From Syntrophaceae bacterium UBA1411 (GTDB taxonomy: Bacteria > Desulfobacterota > Syntrophia > Syntrophales > Smithellaceae), in assembly GCA_002304995.1 (NCBI GenBank), contig DBPV01000044.1:1-64000 (forward strand): a stretch of 64,000 nt of DNA, read 5' to 3'. Of this stretch, positions 1 through 8,322 are shown piece by piece (within the stretch, counting starts at the first letter, position 1; every line of letters begins with the position of its first letter). A program made the translations under genes and the position numbers. The notes under the pieces were generated by a model. The model did not search any database. It was not told where the DNA came from and was given only the letters and a program-made list of their open reading frames with translations.

Positions 1-680
1 AAGATCACATCGGGATTCGTCGACAGCACGGCGGTCAGCTGGCTGGAGAAATCCGTCTCTGTGTAGTAATTGGCGGGTTTGTCGATGGTGATGGTTCCCC
101 CCAGTTTCTCCCAGTATTGTTTGAAATCGACGCGGTTTTCATCGCCGTAAGCGCCCAGCGTGATGAGCATGGCCGCTTTGCGCCAGCCCTGCTTCCAGGC
201 CATGTCCAGAAAGGCGCTGTTGTAAACGGTGAAAGGCGGCGGAATGGATATATGCAGCGTGTTGGCGATCTCCGTCGCTTTGGGCGTGCTGGTATAGCCC
301 ATCAGAATAAACTCGGCGCCTTTTTCTTCATTGACTTTTTTCAACGCCGCGATGCAGGTAAACACCGGATTGAAGACCGCGATGGCCCCTTTGGCCTGCA
401 TGCGCCGGGCGTTGTTGAGAGCCTGCGTCGGATCGACCCGGTCGTCCATCTTCTCCAGTTTGAACAAGTAGCTTTTCCCGTTGAGCTTCACACCGCCGGC
501 CGCGTTGATGTCCTGAACGGCCATTTCGACGCCGTTGGCACAATCCCGGCCGTACTCCGCCGCCGGTCCGGAAAGCGGACCCGTGTACCCGATTAAAATT
601 TCGTCTGCGCTGCCGATCCCTGTCCAGAGAAAGACGGTTACGACTGCCACCAAAAACATCAAACCCTTCAAATGCTTCAT
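1..680 (-). CDS. LivK-type ABC transporter substrate-binding protein, 3' end cut by window edge
   Basis: This gene starts at 680 and runs off the left edge, leaving about 226 N-terminal residues. The start has a GGGGG ribosome site 5 bases upstream. The first ~25 residues form a Sec signal peptide ending GIGSA, so the product should be periplasmic. The mature N-terminus IGYTGPLSGPAAEYG and the later block DDRVDPTQALNNARR are typical of type I periplasmic binding proteins of the branched-chain amino acid/amide family. It is clearly paralogous to the protein at 62104-63351, sharing the motif KPANYYTETDFSSQL. The ligand cannot be told; in syntrophic and aromatic-degrading bacteria such proteins often bind organic acids. 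No permease or ATPase gene lies in the window. Confidence 0.9.
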   Translation of the reverse strand, partial: MKHLKGLMFLVAVVTVFLWTGIGSADEILIGYTGPLSGPAAEYGRDCANGVEMAVQDINAAGGVKLNGKSYLFKLEKMDDRVDPTQALNNARRMQAKGAIAVFNPVFTCIAALKKVNEEKGAEFILMGYTSTPKATEIANTLHISIPPPFTVYNSAFLDMAWKQGWRKAAMLITLGAYGDENRVDFKQYWEKLGGTITIDKPANYYTETDFSSQLTAVLSTNPDVI

Positions 681-761
681 TTTGTCCCCCTTCAAAAATT
701 GAATGTCACGTCAGAGTCTTGAGATTCGACCTTTTGCTTACTGCGCAAAAAATACGTCGTC

Positions 762-790
762 ATGATAAGAAAGGCCCCGCTGAATAACAA
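762..790 (-). promoter_or_regulatory. predicted sigma70 promoter of the binding-protein gene
   Basis: On the minus strand a TTGTTA -35 box (785-790) and a TATCAT -10 box (762-767) are separated by exactly 17 bases. Transcription would start near 755, giving a leader of about 75 bases before the start at 680. This is a prediction from base pattern only. Confidence 0.45.
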
Positions 791-1024
791 TGAGACGGGA
801 ATCATACTTTTATCATACGCATCTGTCGTATCGATCGGCGCAGCGGATGAAAGGAGCGTTGGCGATCCTGCCCGCGCAACAAACCGGCAGCGGGAGCCGC
901 AAGGATTATGAAATCCCTTGTAAATATTGAAGATATTCGAAAAAGAAAATACCGTACCGCCTGTCGACACGGCCCCAAAAGTGTGTTAAGCAATTTTAAA
1001 AGGAAGCAAGCAGCAAGAACGGCT

Positions 1025-1053
1025 TTGATATGCTTATCCTACAATTTTATAAT
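1025..1053 (+). promoter_or_regulatory. predicted strong sigma70 promoter of the PAS-LuxR gene
   Basis: TTGATA (1025-1030) and a perfect TATAAT (1048-1053) are separated by 17 bases. The expected start point near 1060 leaves a leader of only about 10 bases before the ATG at 1070. Its position argues against the longer in-frame start at 908. Confidence 0.65.
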
Positions 1054-1069
1054 ACTGTCCGATAAAGAA

Positions 1070-2716
1070 ATGAATGCTGACGAACGCCATCAATTAACCG
1101 AACAGATCACTGCATTACAGCAGCAGCTGCTGGACGAAAAGAAACGCTGCGAAGCGCTGCTGGAAGAGGGGCAACTCTACCAGACCGTCTGGAACCACGC
1201 GCTGGCCGGCCTGTACCTGATCCAGGACGGCATCTACCAGCTGGTCAGCCCGATGGCCGCATCATACATGGGCTACAGCATTCCGGAGCTCGTCGGCGTG
1301 AAATCCGCCGATATCATTCATCCGGAAGACCGCAAGAAAACCAGAAAAAACGTCATGGAGATGCTGGCCGGCCGGCTGGACCGCCCTTATTCGTTTCGCG
1401 TCATCACGAAAACGGGCGATGTCCGGTGGGTGATTGAAACGGTCACCTCGACCACGTACCGGGGAAAGCCCGCCATCCTCGGAAACGCCATGGATATCAC
1501 GGCGCGCAAACTGACCGAGGAAAAATTAAAGGAATCGGAAAACTTTTACCGGACTCTGTTTGAAACCACGGGAACCGCCACCATGATTCTGGAAAACGAC
1601 ATGACGGTTTCCCTGGTCAATGCCCAGTTCGAGAAAATGACCGGCTATAAAAAGTCGGAGTGGGAAGGCAAAAAGAAATGGATGGAAATGGTGGCCCCGG
1701 AGGACATCCCCAAGATGCAGCAGTACCACCGGCTGCGGCGGCTTCATCCGGAGGCCGTTCCCAAAAACTATGAATTCAAACTGGTGGACAGCCAAAAAAA
1801 GCTGCGCGATATTCTGATCACCGTGGATCTGATTCCCGGAACGGACAAAAGCATCTGCTCCGATATCGATCTCACGGAGCTCAAGGATGCGGAAAGAAAG
1901 CTGAAAGAATCGGAACGCTTCTATCGGACCCTGTTCGAAACGACCGGCAACGCCACCATCATCATCGAAGACGACATGACCATCTCGCTTATCAATTCCG
2001 AGTTTGAAAAACTGACCGGCTATAAAAAAGAAGAGTGGGAAGGCAAAAAGAAATGGACGGAACTGGTGGCCTACCAGGAGGATTTGGATCGGCTGAAAAG
2101 CTATCACCACCTGCGCAGAAAAAATCCGGAAGACGCGCCTAAAAACTACGAGTACCGCATGCGTGACAGCCGGGGCAGAATCCGCAACATCTATTGCACG
2201 GTGGACATGATTCCCGGCACCTCCAAAAGCTTTTCTTCATTTACGGACATCACCGAAATCCGGAACGCCGAGCAGGAATTGAGCCGAAAATCCAAAAAAC
2301 TGGAAGACCTGAACACCACACTGACCGTGCTGTTGAACAAGCGCTCGGAAGACCTGGAGGAAATTGAAAACCGGATTCTCTCCAATGTGAAAGAGCTTGT
2401 CCTTCCTTATATAGATAAGATGAAGCTGTGTTCCCTCGATCCGCAGTGCCTGGGCCTGGTCGAGCTCATCGAAGCGAATCTCCGCGAGATCGTTTCACCC
2501 TTTGCCAACAAGCTTTCCGCCCAGTACGCCAGTCTGACCCCGAAGGAAATTCAAATCGCCAATTTTATCAAGGAAGGAAAAACCAGCAAAGAAATCGCGC
2601 AAATTCTTAACTTGTCCAAAAGCGCCATCGACGTCCACCGCTACCGGCTGCGGAAAAAGGTCGGCCTCAACCGCATGAAGACCAATCTCCAAAACCATCT
2701 GGCCGCGCTCAAATGA
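1070..2716 (+). CDS. triple-PAS sensor with LuxR-type DNA-binding domain
   Basis: The 548-residue protein begins with a short coiled coil (residues ~5-34). Three PAS domains follow (~36-150, 155-275, 281-400), then a helical linker and a C-terminal LuxR/FixJ-type helix-turn-helix (~488-545, motif LTPKEIQIANFIKEGKTSKEIA). There is no kinase or receiver domain, so it looks like a one-component regulator in which ligand sensing directly controls DNA binding. PAS 2 and PAS 3 are close copies of each other, both with FYRTLFETTG, EWEGKKKW and PKNYE. The start at 1070 is chosen because a sigma70 promoter lies just upstream; the ribosome site is weak. The signal and targets are unknown. The divergent binding-protein gene is a natural candidate target, but that is inference. 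Confidence 0.85.
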   Translation: MNADERHQLTEQITALQQQLLDEKKRCEALLEEGQLYQTVWNHALAGLYLIQDGIYQLVSPMAASYMGYSIPELVGVKSADIIHPEDRKKTRKNVMEMLAGRLDRPYSFRVITKTGDVRWVIETVTSTTYRGKPAILGNAMDITARKLTEEKLKESENFYRTLFETTGTATMILENDMTVSLVNAQFEKMTGYKKSEWEGKKKWMEMVAPEDIPKMQQYHRLRRLHPEAVPKNYEFKLVDSQKKLRDILITVDLIPGTDKSICSDIDLTELKDAERKLKESERFYRTLFETTGNATIIIEDDMTISLINSEFEKLTGYKKEEWEGKKKWTELVAYQEDLDRLKSYHHLRRKNPEDAPKNYEYRMRDSRGRIRNIYCTVDMIPGTSKSFSSFTDITEIRNAEQELSRKSKKLEDLNTTLTVLLNKRSEDLEEIENRILSNVKELVLPYIDKMKLCSLDPQCLGLVELIEANLREIVSPFANKLSAQYASLTPKEIQIANFIKEGKTSKEIAQILNLSKSAIDVHRYRLRKKVGLNRMKTNLQNHLAALK

Positions 2717-2781
2717 ACGGCGCGATTCCGGCGTCATCGGAAAGACGTGATTGTTTGTGGACAGAAAACCGCCCGGAGGCT

Positions 2782-3300
2782 TTACGCTCCGTCGAGACCT
2801 GATTTTTCCACGTGCTGGTACCAGGTAGCCGGATCGGACAGAAACTCCTCCGTGTCCTTGAGCGACAGCAGGTGCTCGCGCTCCACAGAGGCCAGCATAT
2901 TGAAAAAGGCCTTCTCCTTCGGATCGGTGCACTGCTTTTCCAGTTTGGTGTAGAGCGCAACGCCGCGCGCCTCGAAGTCGATGGCCGTGCGGACGGCCTT
3001 GAGTTCATCTTCCGTGCCGGCGATCTTGGCCGATTTTTTGCCGGACATGGACTTCAGAATGGTTCCGGAGGCGGATTTCGCCACTTTCAGGGGAACGGTG
3101 GCCGGCCATTTTTTCTGTTCGGCCCATTTGTCGTGCAGTTTTTTGAGCATCTCGTAATGCTCTTTTTCCTCATCGGCAATCTGCTTGAACATGTTTTTGC
3201 CCGCCATGTTTTTCGTCTTCCGGGCGTGGCCCAAATAAAATTCGCGCTCCTTTTCTTCATTTTCCAGAGCAAACGCCAACGCGTTCATTCTTTTATCCAT
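2782..3300 (-). CDS. rubrerythrin-like ferritin-fold diiron protein
   Basis: This 172-residue protein has a four-helix ferritin-like fold. Metal-ligand patterns are visible in both halves: REFY near residue 20 and EEKEH near 45 in the first, EARGVALY and EREHL in the second. This matches a diiron site of the rubrerythrin family. It lacks the C-terminal rubredoxin domain with paired CxxC motifs, so an external electron donor would be needed for peroxide reduction. Such proteins protect anaerobes from oxidative stress. The ATG at 3300 has a GGGGG site upstream. It is convergent with the PAS-LuxR gene and about 100 bases from the Na/Pi transporter gene that precedes it on the same strand. Confidence 0.85.
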   Translation of the reverse strand: MDKRMNALAFALENEEKEREFYLGHARKTKNMAGKNMFKQIADEEKEHYEMLKKLHDKWAEQKKWPATVPLKVAKSASGTILKSMSGKKSAKIAGTEDELKAVRTAIDFEARGVALYTKLEKQCTDPKEKAFFNMLASVEREHLLSLKDTEEFLSDPATWYQHVEKSGLDGA

Positions 3301-3397
3301 GCATACCCCCTTTGGCGGATAATACCATTTCGCAGGCATTATAGAGGATATTGCGCAGGGAGGCAATACGTTTTTCCGGCCGCCGCGCGGCTTCGGC

Positions 3398-4990
3398 CTA
3401 CTGCATATCCCAGACATACCCGGCGATGTTGTCGCACAAATCGGAAATCCGCTCGAGGTGGCCCAGCATTTCAACAAAGATGGGACCTGCCTCGGGGCTG
3501 CATTCGCGCCGGTGAAACCGTTGCAGGTGGCGATCGAGAACCTCCTTGACGCGGACGTCGATCTCCTCCTCCCGGCGGATCACCTCCTGGACCGTTCTGA
3601 CCGTAAACCGGTCCAGAAGCGCCGCCGCGTCCGTCAGATTCCGCTCGACCAGCGCCAGCACATCCGCAAAGTCCCCTTCGCCGCACGCACTGAAGTGGAT
3701 TTTACGCCGCGCGCGTTCCTCGGCCAGAGCGCTGATCGCCTGGACATGATTGCCGATGCTCTGGATGTCGCCGGCCATGGCCGTATAGGCGAAAACCCGG
3801 CCCGAAAGAGCGGCGGAGAGCTCGCGCCCGGAAACCTGCCAGAGAAACCGGACGATCTGGGCGCGCAGATTATTGACGGCCATTTCCACGTAAACGATGC
3901 CCCGGCGCGTTGCCTCGTCATAGCCGGCTAAAAGCCGGTGCGTCCGGGCAAACATGGCCTGCGCCAGTTTCATCTGCCGGCGCAGTTCCTTGGACACATG
4001 ATGCAGCGCGGCCACCGGATCGTCCAGGTCCCGCCGGTTCAGGTATTCGGGCCAGAGCGGCAGGACTTCGTCTTTTCCGGGCAGCAGTCTGTCCACGAGC
4101 GCGGCAAAGGGCCGCAGAAAGAAAATGAAGACGGCGACGATCAGAAGATTGAGCAGAAAATGCGCAAGCGCGATCTGCTGGGGAACGCTGCCCGACAGTT
4201 GTCGGAGCAGATCAATAAACAACGGCAGCCCCGCCAGGCAAAGCAAAACGCCGGAGCATTTGAAAATCAGGTGCGCGACGGCGGTTTTCCTGCCGTTGAT
4301 ATTGGCCACCATGCCGGCCAGGAGCGCCGTGACCGTTGTGCCGATGTTGGCCCCCAGCACCACCGGCACGGCATTTTCCAGGCGGACCAGATCCTGCTGC
4401 GCCAGGACGGCCAGAATCGCGATGGGAATCGCGGATGCCTGGACCACGGCCGTGACCACGATGCCGACGGCGACGCCGAGCAGCGGATTTTTCACCTGTG
4501 TGAAGTAGTGCAGAAACGCCGGCGACTCTTTCAGCGGCGCCGCGGCCCGGCTGATGATCTCCAGACCGAAAAAAATGAGCCCGAAATAAAAGAGCATCTC
4601 TCCCGCGGCCATCCAGCGCCCCCGGCCGATGAGCCACAAAAGCCCGCCGGCGGTGATGAAAACGGGTGAAAATTCCGTAAACCGCCAGATGACGAACTGC
4701 ACCGTCAGGGTGGTGCCGATGTCGGCGCCCAAAACGATGGCCAGCGAACTGTAAAAACTGATCAGGCCGGCGCTGACCAGGCCGATGGTGAGCGCGGTCG
4801 AGGCCGAGGAGCTTTGAAAAAAGACGGCCGACACCACGCCGGTCACAAGGCCGTAGAAGGGCCGGTCCACGGCATACCGGACCAGCTCCTTGATGCGGGC
4901 ATCCATCATCCGGCGGACGCACGAGGACAGACGGATCATGCCGATCAGAAAAAAGATGATGCCGCTTGCGGCAATGAAAAGCTCCTTCAT
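3398..4990 (-). CDS. Na/Pi cotransporter family protein with PhoU-like C-terminal domain
   Basis: The 530-residue protein has about eight to nine membrane segments in residues 1-310. The two inverted repeats characteristic of the NptA/PNaS family carry QSSSAST near residue 60 and QASAIPIA near 185; these glutamine-serine motifs form the Na+/phosphate site. Residues ~340-525 are a helical PhoU-like cytoplasmic domain, as in YjbB-type bacterial members. The likely role is sodium-coupled phosphate transport, or phosphate export as shown for E. coli YjbB. The start has a GGAG site 6 bases upstream. No pst/pho genes are nearby. Confidence 0.9.
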   Translation of the reverse strand: MKELFIAASGIIFFLIGMIRLSSCVRRMMDARIKELVRYAVDRPFYGLVTGVVSAVFFQSSSASTALTIGLVSAGLISFYSSLAIVLGADIGTTLTVQFVIWRFTEFSPVFITAGGLLWLIGRGRWMAAGEMLFYFGLIFFGLEIISRAAAPLKESPAFLHYFTQVKNPLLGVAVGIVVTAVVQASAIPIAILAVLAQQDLVRLENAVPVVLGANIGTTVTALLAGMVANINGRKTAVAHLIFKCSGVLLCLAGLPLFIDLLRQLSGSVPQQIALAHFLLNLLIVAVFIFFLRPFAALVDRLLPGKDEVLPLWPEYLNRRDLDDPVAALHHVSKELRRQMKLAQAMFARTHRLLAGYDEATRRGIVYVEMAVNNLRAQIVRFLWQVSGRELSAALSGRVFAYTAMAGDIQSIGNHVQAISALAEERARRKIHFSACGEGDFADVLALVERNLTDAAALLDRFTVRTVQEVIRREEEIDVRVKEVLDRHLQRFHRRECSPEAGPIFVEMLGHLERISDLCDNIAGYVWDMQ

Positions 4991-5124
4991 TTCCGGCTCC
5001 GGCCGCTGGCCGCCTGAAACGCATAAGGATGCTCACTCCCCGCGGCCGGCAAAACCGGCCTGCCTCTCCGAAACGCTCCCGGCGAAAGGCCCGAAACGGC
5101 CGAGCTCCTTTGCGGTTCCTCGGC

Positions 5125-5865
5125 TCAGGGCAGCTTCATGTTGAAAGTGGATATCTTTCCCGTGTCCGTCTCCCGGACCTGCAGACGCAGCACTTTGGCC
5201 GTTTTGGCTTCTCCGGGATAGAAAATAAATCCGTGGGCCAGTTCGCCGGGCCGCACAGCCCGATACTGCAGGGTTTTCGTTTTCAGATCTTCCCGGATTT
5301 TGGCCTCGACATCCGAAGGATCGAGCGCCGCCTGCGCGCCGCCGGAAACCACGCCCGCCGCCGCTCCCACGGCCGCGCCCTTGCCCGCCGCCGCCGCCAC
5401 GTTCGTTCCCGTCACGATGCCGATGGCCGCCCCGATGACGGCGCCCGCGGCGCCGAACAACACGCCCCGCTTTGCGGCTTCCGGAGCGACCCTGCCCCAT
5501 TCCGTCGAAGACGCCAGACGGTCGTAGGCCAGGTTCTGGTCCAGAATCGGCCAGACGTTGCTTTCCGCGTCGATGAGAAACGTCTGCTCCGCGACGATCA
5601 TCAGCGGATGGGGGCTCTTGTTGTCGAAAACCACCTGTACGGGCAGGATGCCCGCCGCCCGGATATCAAAACCGAAGGCCGCCCTGGCCTGCGGCGCGTC
5701 GATAAAGCTTCGGGCGGCAATGACCGCGCCGTCCATGTAAACCGCGTTGGGGCTGGATTGCGGCGTCTGGAAAGGCACAACCTGTCTTTCATACCGCAGG
5801 CAACCGGCCACGAGGACCGACAGGCACATCGCCGCCGCGATAAGCATTTTTCTTCGAGCGGACAC
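5125..5865 (-). CDS. glycine-zipper-containing lipoprotein
   Basis: A signal peptide ends in the lipobox LVAGC near residue 21, so the 246-residue product is likely a membrane-anchored lipoprotein. Residues ~130-185 contain a long glycine/alanine-rich stretch (AAGAVIGAAIGIVTG and AAVGAAAGVVSGGAQAA) resembling glycine-zipper membrane-spanning segments. The flanking regions look beta-rich. The GTG start at 5865 is supported by an AAGGAGG site 7 bases upstream, better than the internal ATG at 5847. The function is unknown; it resembles envelope-associated glycine-zipper lipoproteins. Confidence 0.75.
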   Translation of the reverse strand: MSARRKMLIAAAMCLSVLVAGCLRYERQVVPFQTPQSSPNAVYMDGAVIAARSFIDAPQARAAFGFDIRAAGILPVQVVFDNKSPHPLMIVAEQTFLIDAESNVWPILDQNLAYDRLASSTEWGRVAPEAAKRGVLFGAAGAVIGAAIGIVTGTNVAAAAGKGAAVGAAAGVVSGGAQAALDPSDVEAKIREDLKTKTLQYRAVRPGELAHGFIFYPGEAKTAKVLRLQVRETDTGKISTFNMKLP

Positions 5866-6246
5866 GGCTTTTCCTCCTTTAACTTTTTTCTGTGCAACCG
5901 GTTTTTATTTTGTCAAAAACGCGCTGAAACCACAAGCGCAATTTCAACGGGCCGCGGCGCGGTATTTTCCATCGACTCGTAATCGGTTCTGTTTGAATCG
6001 GTTGGCGGTGTTGTGGAAAGCAGGATCGCCGAATGCCCGTGCCGATACCGAGCGCGGCCGCCGGACCGGCCCTTCCTGCCTTCAAACGCGGGCGCAAAGC
6101 CGCTTCCGCCGGCTGCTTCACCTGCCCGCAGGCATTTTGCATTTGACAAGCCCGATACGGCTCAGATATAAGAAGCCACGTTAATGCAGGTCAAAGCAAT
6201 GAAACCTCATTATCATTCACGGAGTAAGATAAGGCGAGGATGTGTT
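5866..6246. other. divergent intergenic region, 381 bp
   Basis: This separates the glycine-zipper lipoprotein from the PilZ protein. I found no credible gene, tRNA or recognised RNA element. The in-frame ATG at 6184 was rejected as the PilZ gene start because it lacks a ribosome site. The base composition becomes AT-rich at 5880-5940 and 6150-6240, where promoters would be expected. Confidence 0.5.
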
Positions 6247-8322
6247 ATGACCCACGGCTTTAATGAATCGGCGCCCGGCGAATTTCCCGATGCATTCGCT
6301 TTATGCACGCCGTGGCCTTTTCAGCACACCGATCTCTTGCGCGCCGGCGGTGAAAAAAAAATCCCTCGCTCCAGACTGGTCAACAAGATCAACCATCTCA
6401 ATTTTTCAGGCGGCGAACTCTCCGTCATATTCCAGCATCAACCGGGCGGCGGATTCGTCGCCGTCAGCGTTTACCCGCATCCCTGCACGGAAGACGACCT
6501 GGTCTGCCGGCCCGCCCTGGCCGACGCCGAACGGGAACTGGCCGATTATATCCCCCGTTATATCATGATCGAGGAAGGCCTGGAGGTCGCCTGGGCGCCC
6601 GTAACACCCGTCGGCTTTCATGAGCAGACCCTGCGCGTCAAGCTGCCCGAAGAAGGCGTGGTCCATGCCGTGCGGTCAATCCGGCGGCACGCCTCCCAAG
6701 GCGTCCGCTGCGACATTGTCGCGGCGGATCGAACGACCGGCGCAACGCTCGTCGACTTCACGCCCCGGGCCTTCAGTCTGCGCCTCGCCGACCCAAACGG
6801 AGGCGAGCCCTTTGAACCGCCCCCTTCGGCCCGGATCGATCTTTACCGCGGCGACCGGCAGCTTTTCTCCGGAATCTGCCGCCTTGTCCGCAACGGCCTC
6901 GGCACGCCCGACGGCCGGCTCGTGTACGCCCCGACAGATGAAGAGATCCGTCTGTTTGCGCAAAAGAAGAACCGCAACCCCCGACGGCAGATTGCTCCGT
7001 CTTTTACCGTCAGCTTTCAGCATCCTTTTTTCCCCAAACGCGTGGAACGGGACATCTTCGACGTGTCCACGTCCGGTTTTTCGATCCGCGACAATCCGTC
7101 GGAAGAGATTCTGATGCCGGGCATGCTGATTTCCGAACTTGTGATTTCCTTCGCGGGGATCATTCAGATGAACTGTCAGGCGCAGGTGGTTTACCGCCGG
7201 GAGGATCCGGACCACCGCACCGTGCAGACGGGGCTCGCCATTACGGACATGGATGTGTTGTCCTACAGCCGGCTCAACCACCTGGTCGGCGCCCACCTGG
7301 ACGCCCATGCCCGCGTCTCCACGACGGTGGATATGGAGGCGCTTTGGGAATTCTTTTTCGACACGGGATTCATCTACGGCGAAAAGTACCGCCATCTCTT
7401 TCCATACCGGCAGTCCTTCAAGGAAACCTACCGCCGGCTGTATCAGGACAATCCCGATATCGCGCGGCATTTCACCTACGAAAAAAACGGAAAAATCTAC
7501 GGCCACATCGCGATGGTGCATGCCTACCCGCCGTCCTGGGTGATCCACCATTTCTCCGCGAAGCCGCTGGAAAGCCGGATTCCCGGCCTTCTCATCCTGC
7601 GGCAGATCATCCATTATCTGAGCGGCTGTTACCGGTTCCGTTCCGCCGGCATCGACTACGTCATGACGTACTACCGTCCGAACAACCAGATCGTCGATAA
7701 AATCTTCGGCGGATTCGCCAGGTCCCTGAACAATCCCCGCGCAAGTTCTCTGGACTTGTTTTCCTACCTGCACTTCGACCGGTTTTCGTCGAGCGGCGCG
7801 CTGCCGGACGGATGGGGCATCCGCGAATGCCTGCCCGGCGATTTTCAGACGCTCTGCGCGTTTTACGCCGGTCGTTCGGGCGGCCTCCTGACGGACGCCT
7901 TCGGCCTGCAGGAGCAAAACGGCCCGATCACGGACAGTTTCCGGCGCGCCGGCTTCCAGAGGGAATGCCGGACCTACTGCCTGTGCCGTGCGGAGAAGGC
8001 GCTGGCTTTTTTCATCGTCAACCGGTCCGATCTCGGCCTCAACCTTTCCGATCTGCTCAACGGCATCACCGTCTTCATCGCGGACGAACAGGCCGTAAGC
8101 TGGGATACGCTCGCCGCGGCGCTGGTCAGGCTGGGCATCGTCTATGCGACCGATCAGATTCCGACCCTCATCTATCCCGAACGCTATCCGGCCGACCGGG
8201 GCGTCCGCACGGACAAACACTATCAACTCTGGATCATGAAAACCGATCCCTACGCGGACGATTACACGGAATACATGCGGCTCAAATTCCGGATCCGTTA
8301 TGAAAGCGCGGCCCGATCATGA
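6247..8322 (+). CDS. PilZ domain protein with acyltransferase-like C-terminal region
   Basis: The 691-residue protein has a poorly characterised N-terminal region of about 150 residues. A degenerate PilZ-like barrel follows (VDFTPRAFSLRL), then a canonical PilZ domain near residues 255-360 with the c-di-GMP-binding pattern RRQ...R and DVSTSGFSI. The C-terminal half (~380-690) resembles a GNAT/acyl-CoA N-acyltransferase fold, with blocks FIYGEKYRHLFP and GKIYGHIAMVHAYPP. No catalytic residue is certain. It may be a c-di-GMP-controlled acyltransferase, by inference. The start at 6247 has an AAGGCGAGGA site upstream. Its stop overlaps the next gene's start as ATGA, so the two are translationally coupled. 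Confidence 0.75.
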   Translation: MTHGFNESAPGEFPDAFALCTPWPFQHTDLLRAGGEKKIPRSRLVNKINHLNFSGGELSVIFQHQPGGGFVAVSVYPHPCTEDDLVCRPALADAERELADYIPRYIMIEEGLEVAWAPVTPVGFHEQTLRVKLPEEGVVHAVRSIRRHASQGVRCDIVAADRTTGATLVDFTPRAFSLRLADPNGGEPFEPPPSARIDLYRGDRQLFSGICRLVRNGLGTPDGRLVYAPTDEEIRLFAQKKNRNPRRQIAPSFTVSFQHPFFPKRVERDIFDVSTSGFSIRDNPSEEILMPGMLISELVISFAGIIQMNCQAQVVYRREDPDHRTVQTGLAITDMDVLSYSRLNHLVGAHLDAHARVSTTVDMEALWEFFFDTGFIYGEKYRHLFPYRQSFKETYRRLYQDNPDIARHFTYEKNGKIYGHIAMVHAYPPSWVIHHFSAKPLESRIPGLLILRQIIHYLSGCYRFRSAGIDYVMTYYRPNNQIVDKIFGGFARSLNNPRASSLDLFSYLHFDRFSSSGALPDGWGIRECLPGDFQTLCAFYAGRSGGLLTDAFGLQEQNGPITDSFRRAGFQRECRTYCLCRAEKALAFFIVNRSDLGLNLSDLLNGITVFIADEQAVSWDTLAAALVRLGIVYATDQIPTLIYPERYPADRGVRTDKHYQLWIMKTDPYADDYTEYMRLKFRIRYESAARS

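Larger units (their letters stand above)
681..1069. other. divergent intergenic region, 389 bp
   Basis: This region lies between the divergent binding-protein gene and the PAS-LuxR gene and carries a predicted promoter for each. I see no convincing gene. A 37-codon minus-strand frame at 692-805 could encode a one-helix membrane peptide, but it lacks a ribosome binding site. An in-frame extension of the PAS gene back to 908 would read through the promoter at 1025-1053 and is therefore not used. Confidence 0.6.

Noticed and set aside
692..805. 37-codon frame on the minus strand with one hydrophobic helix
   Set aside because: No ribosome binding site, and it overlaps the predicted promoter and leader of the binding-protein gene.
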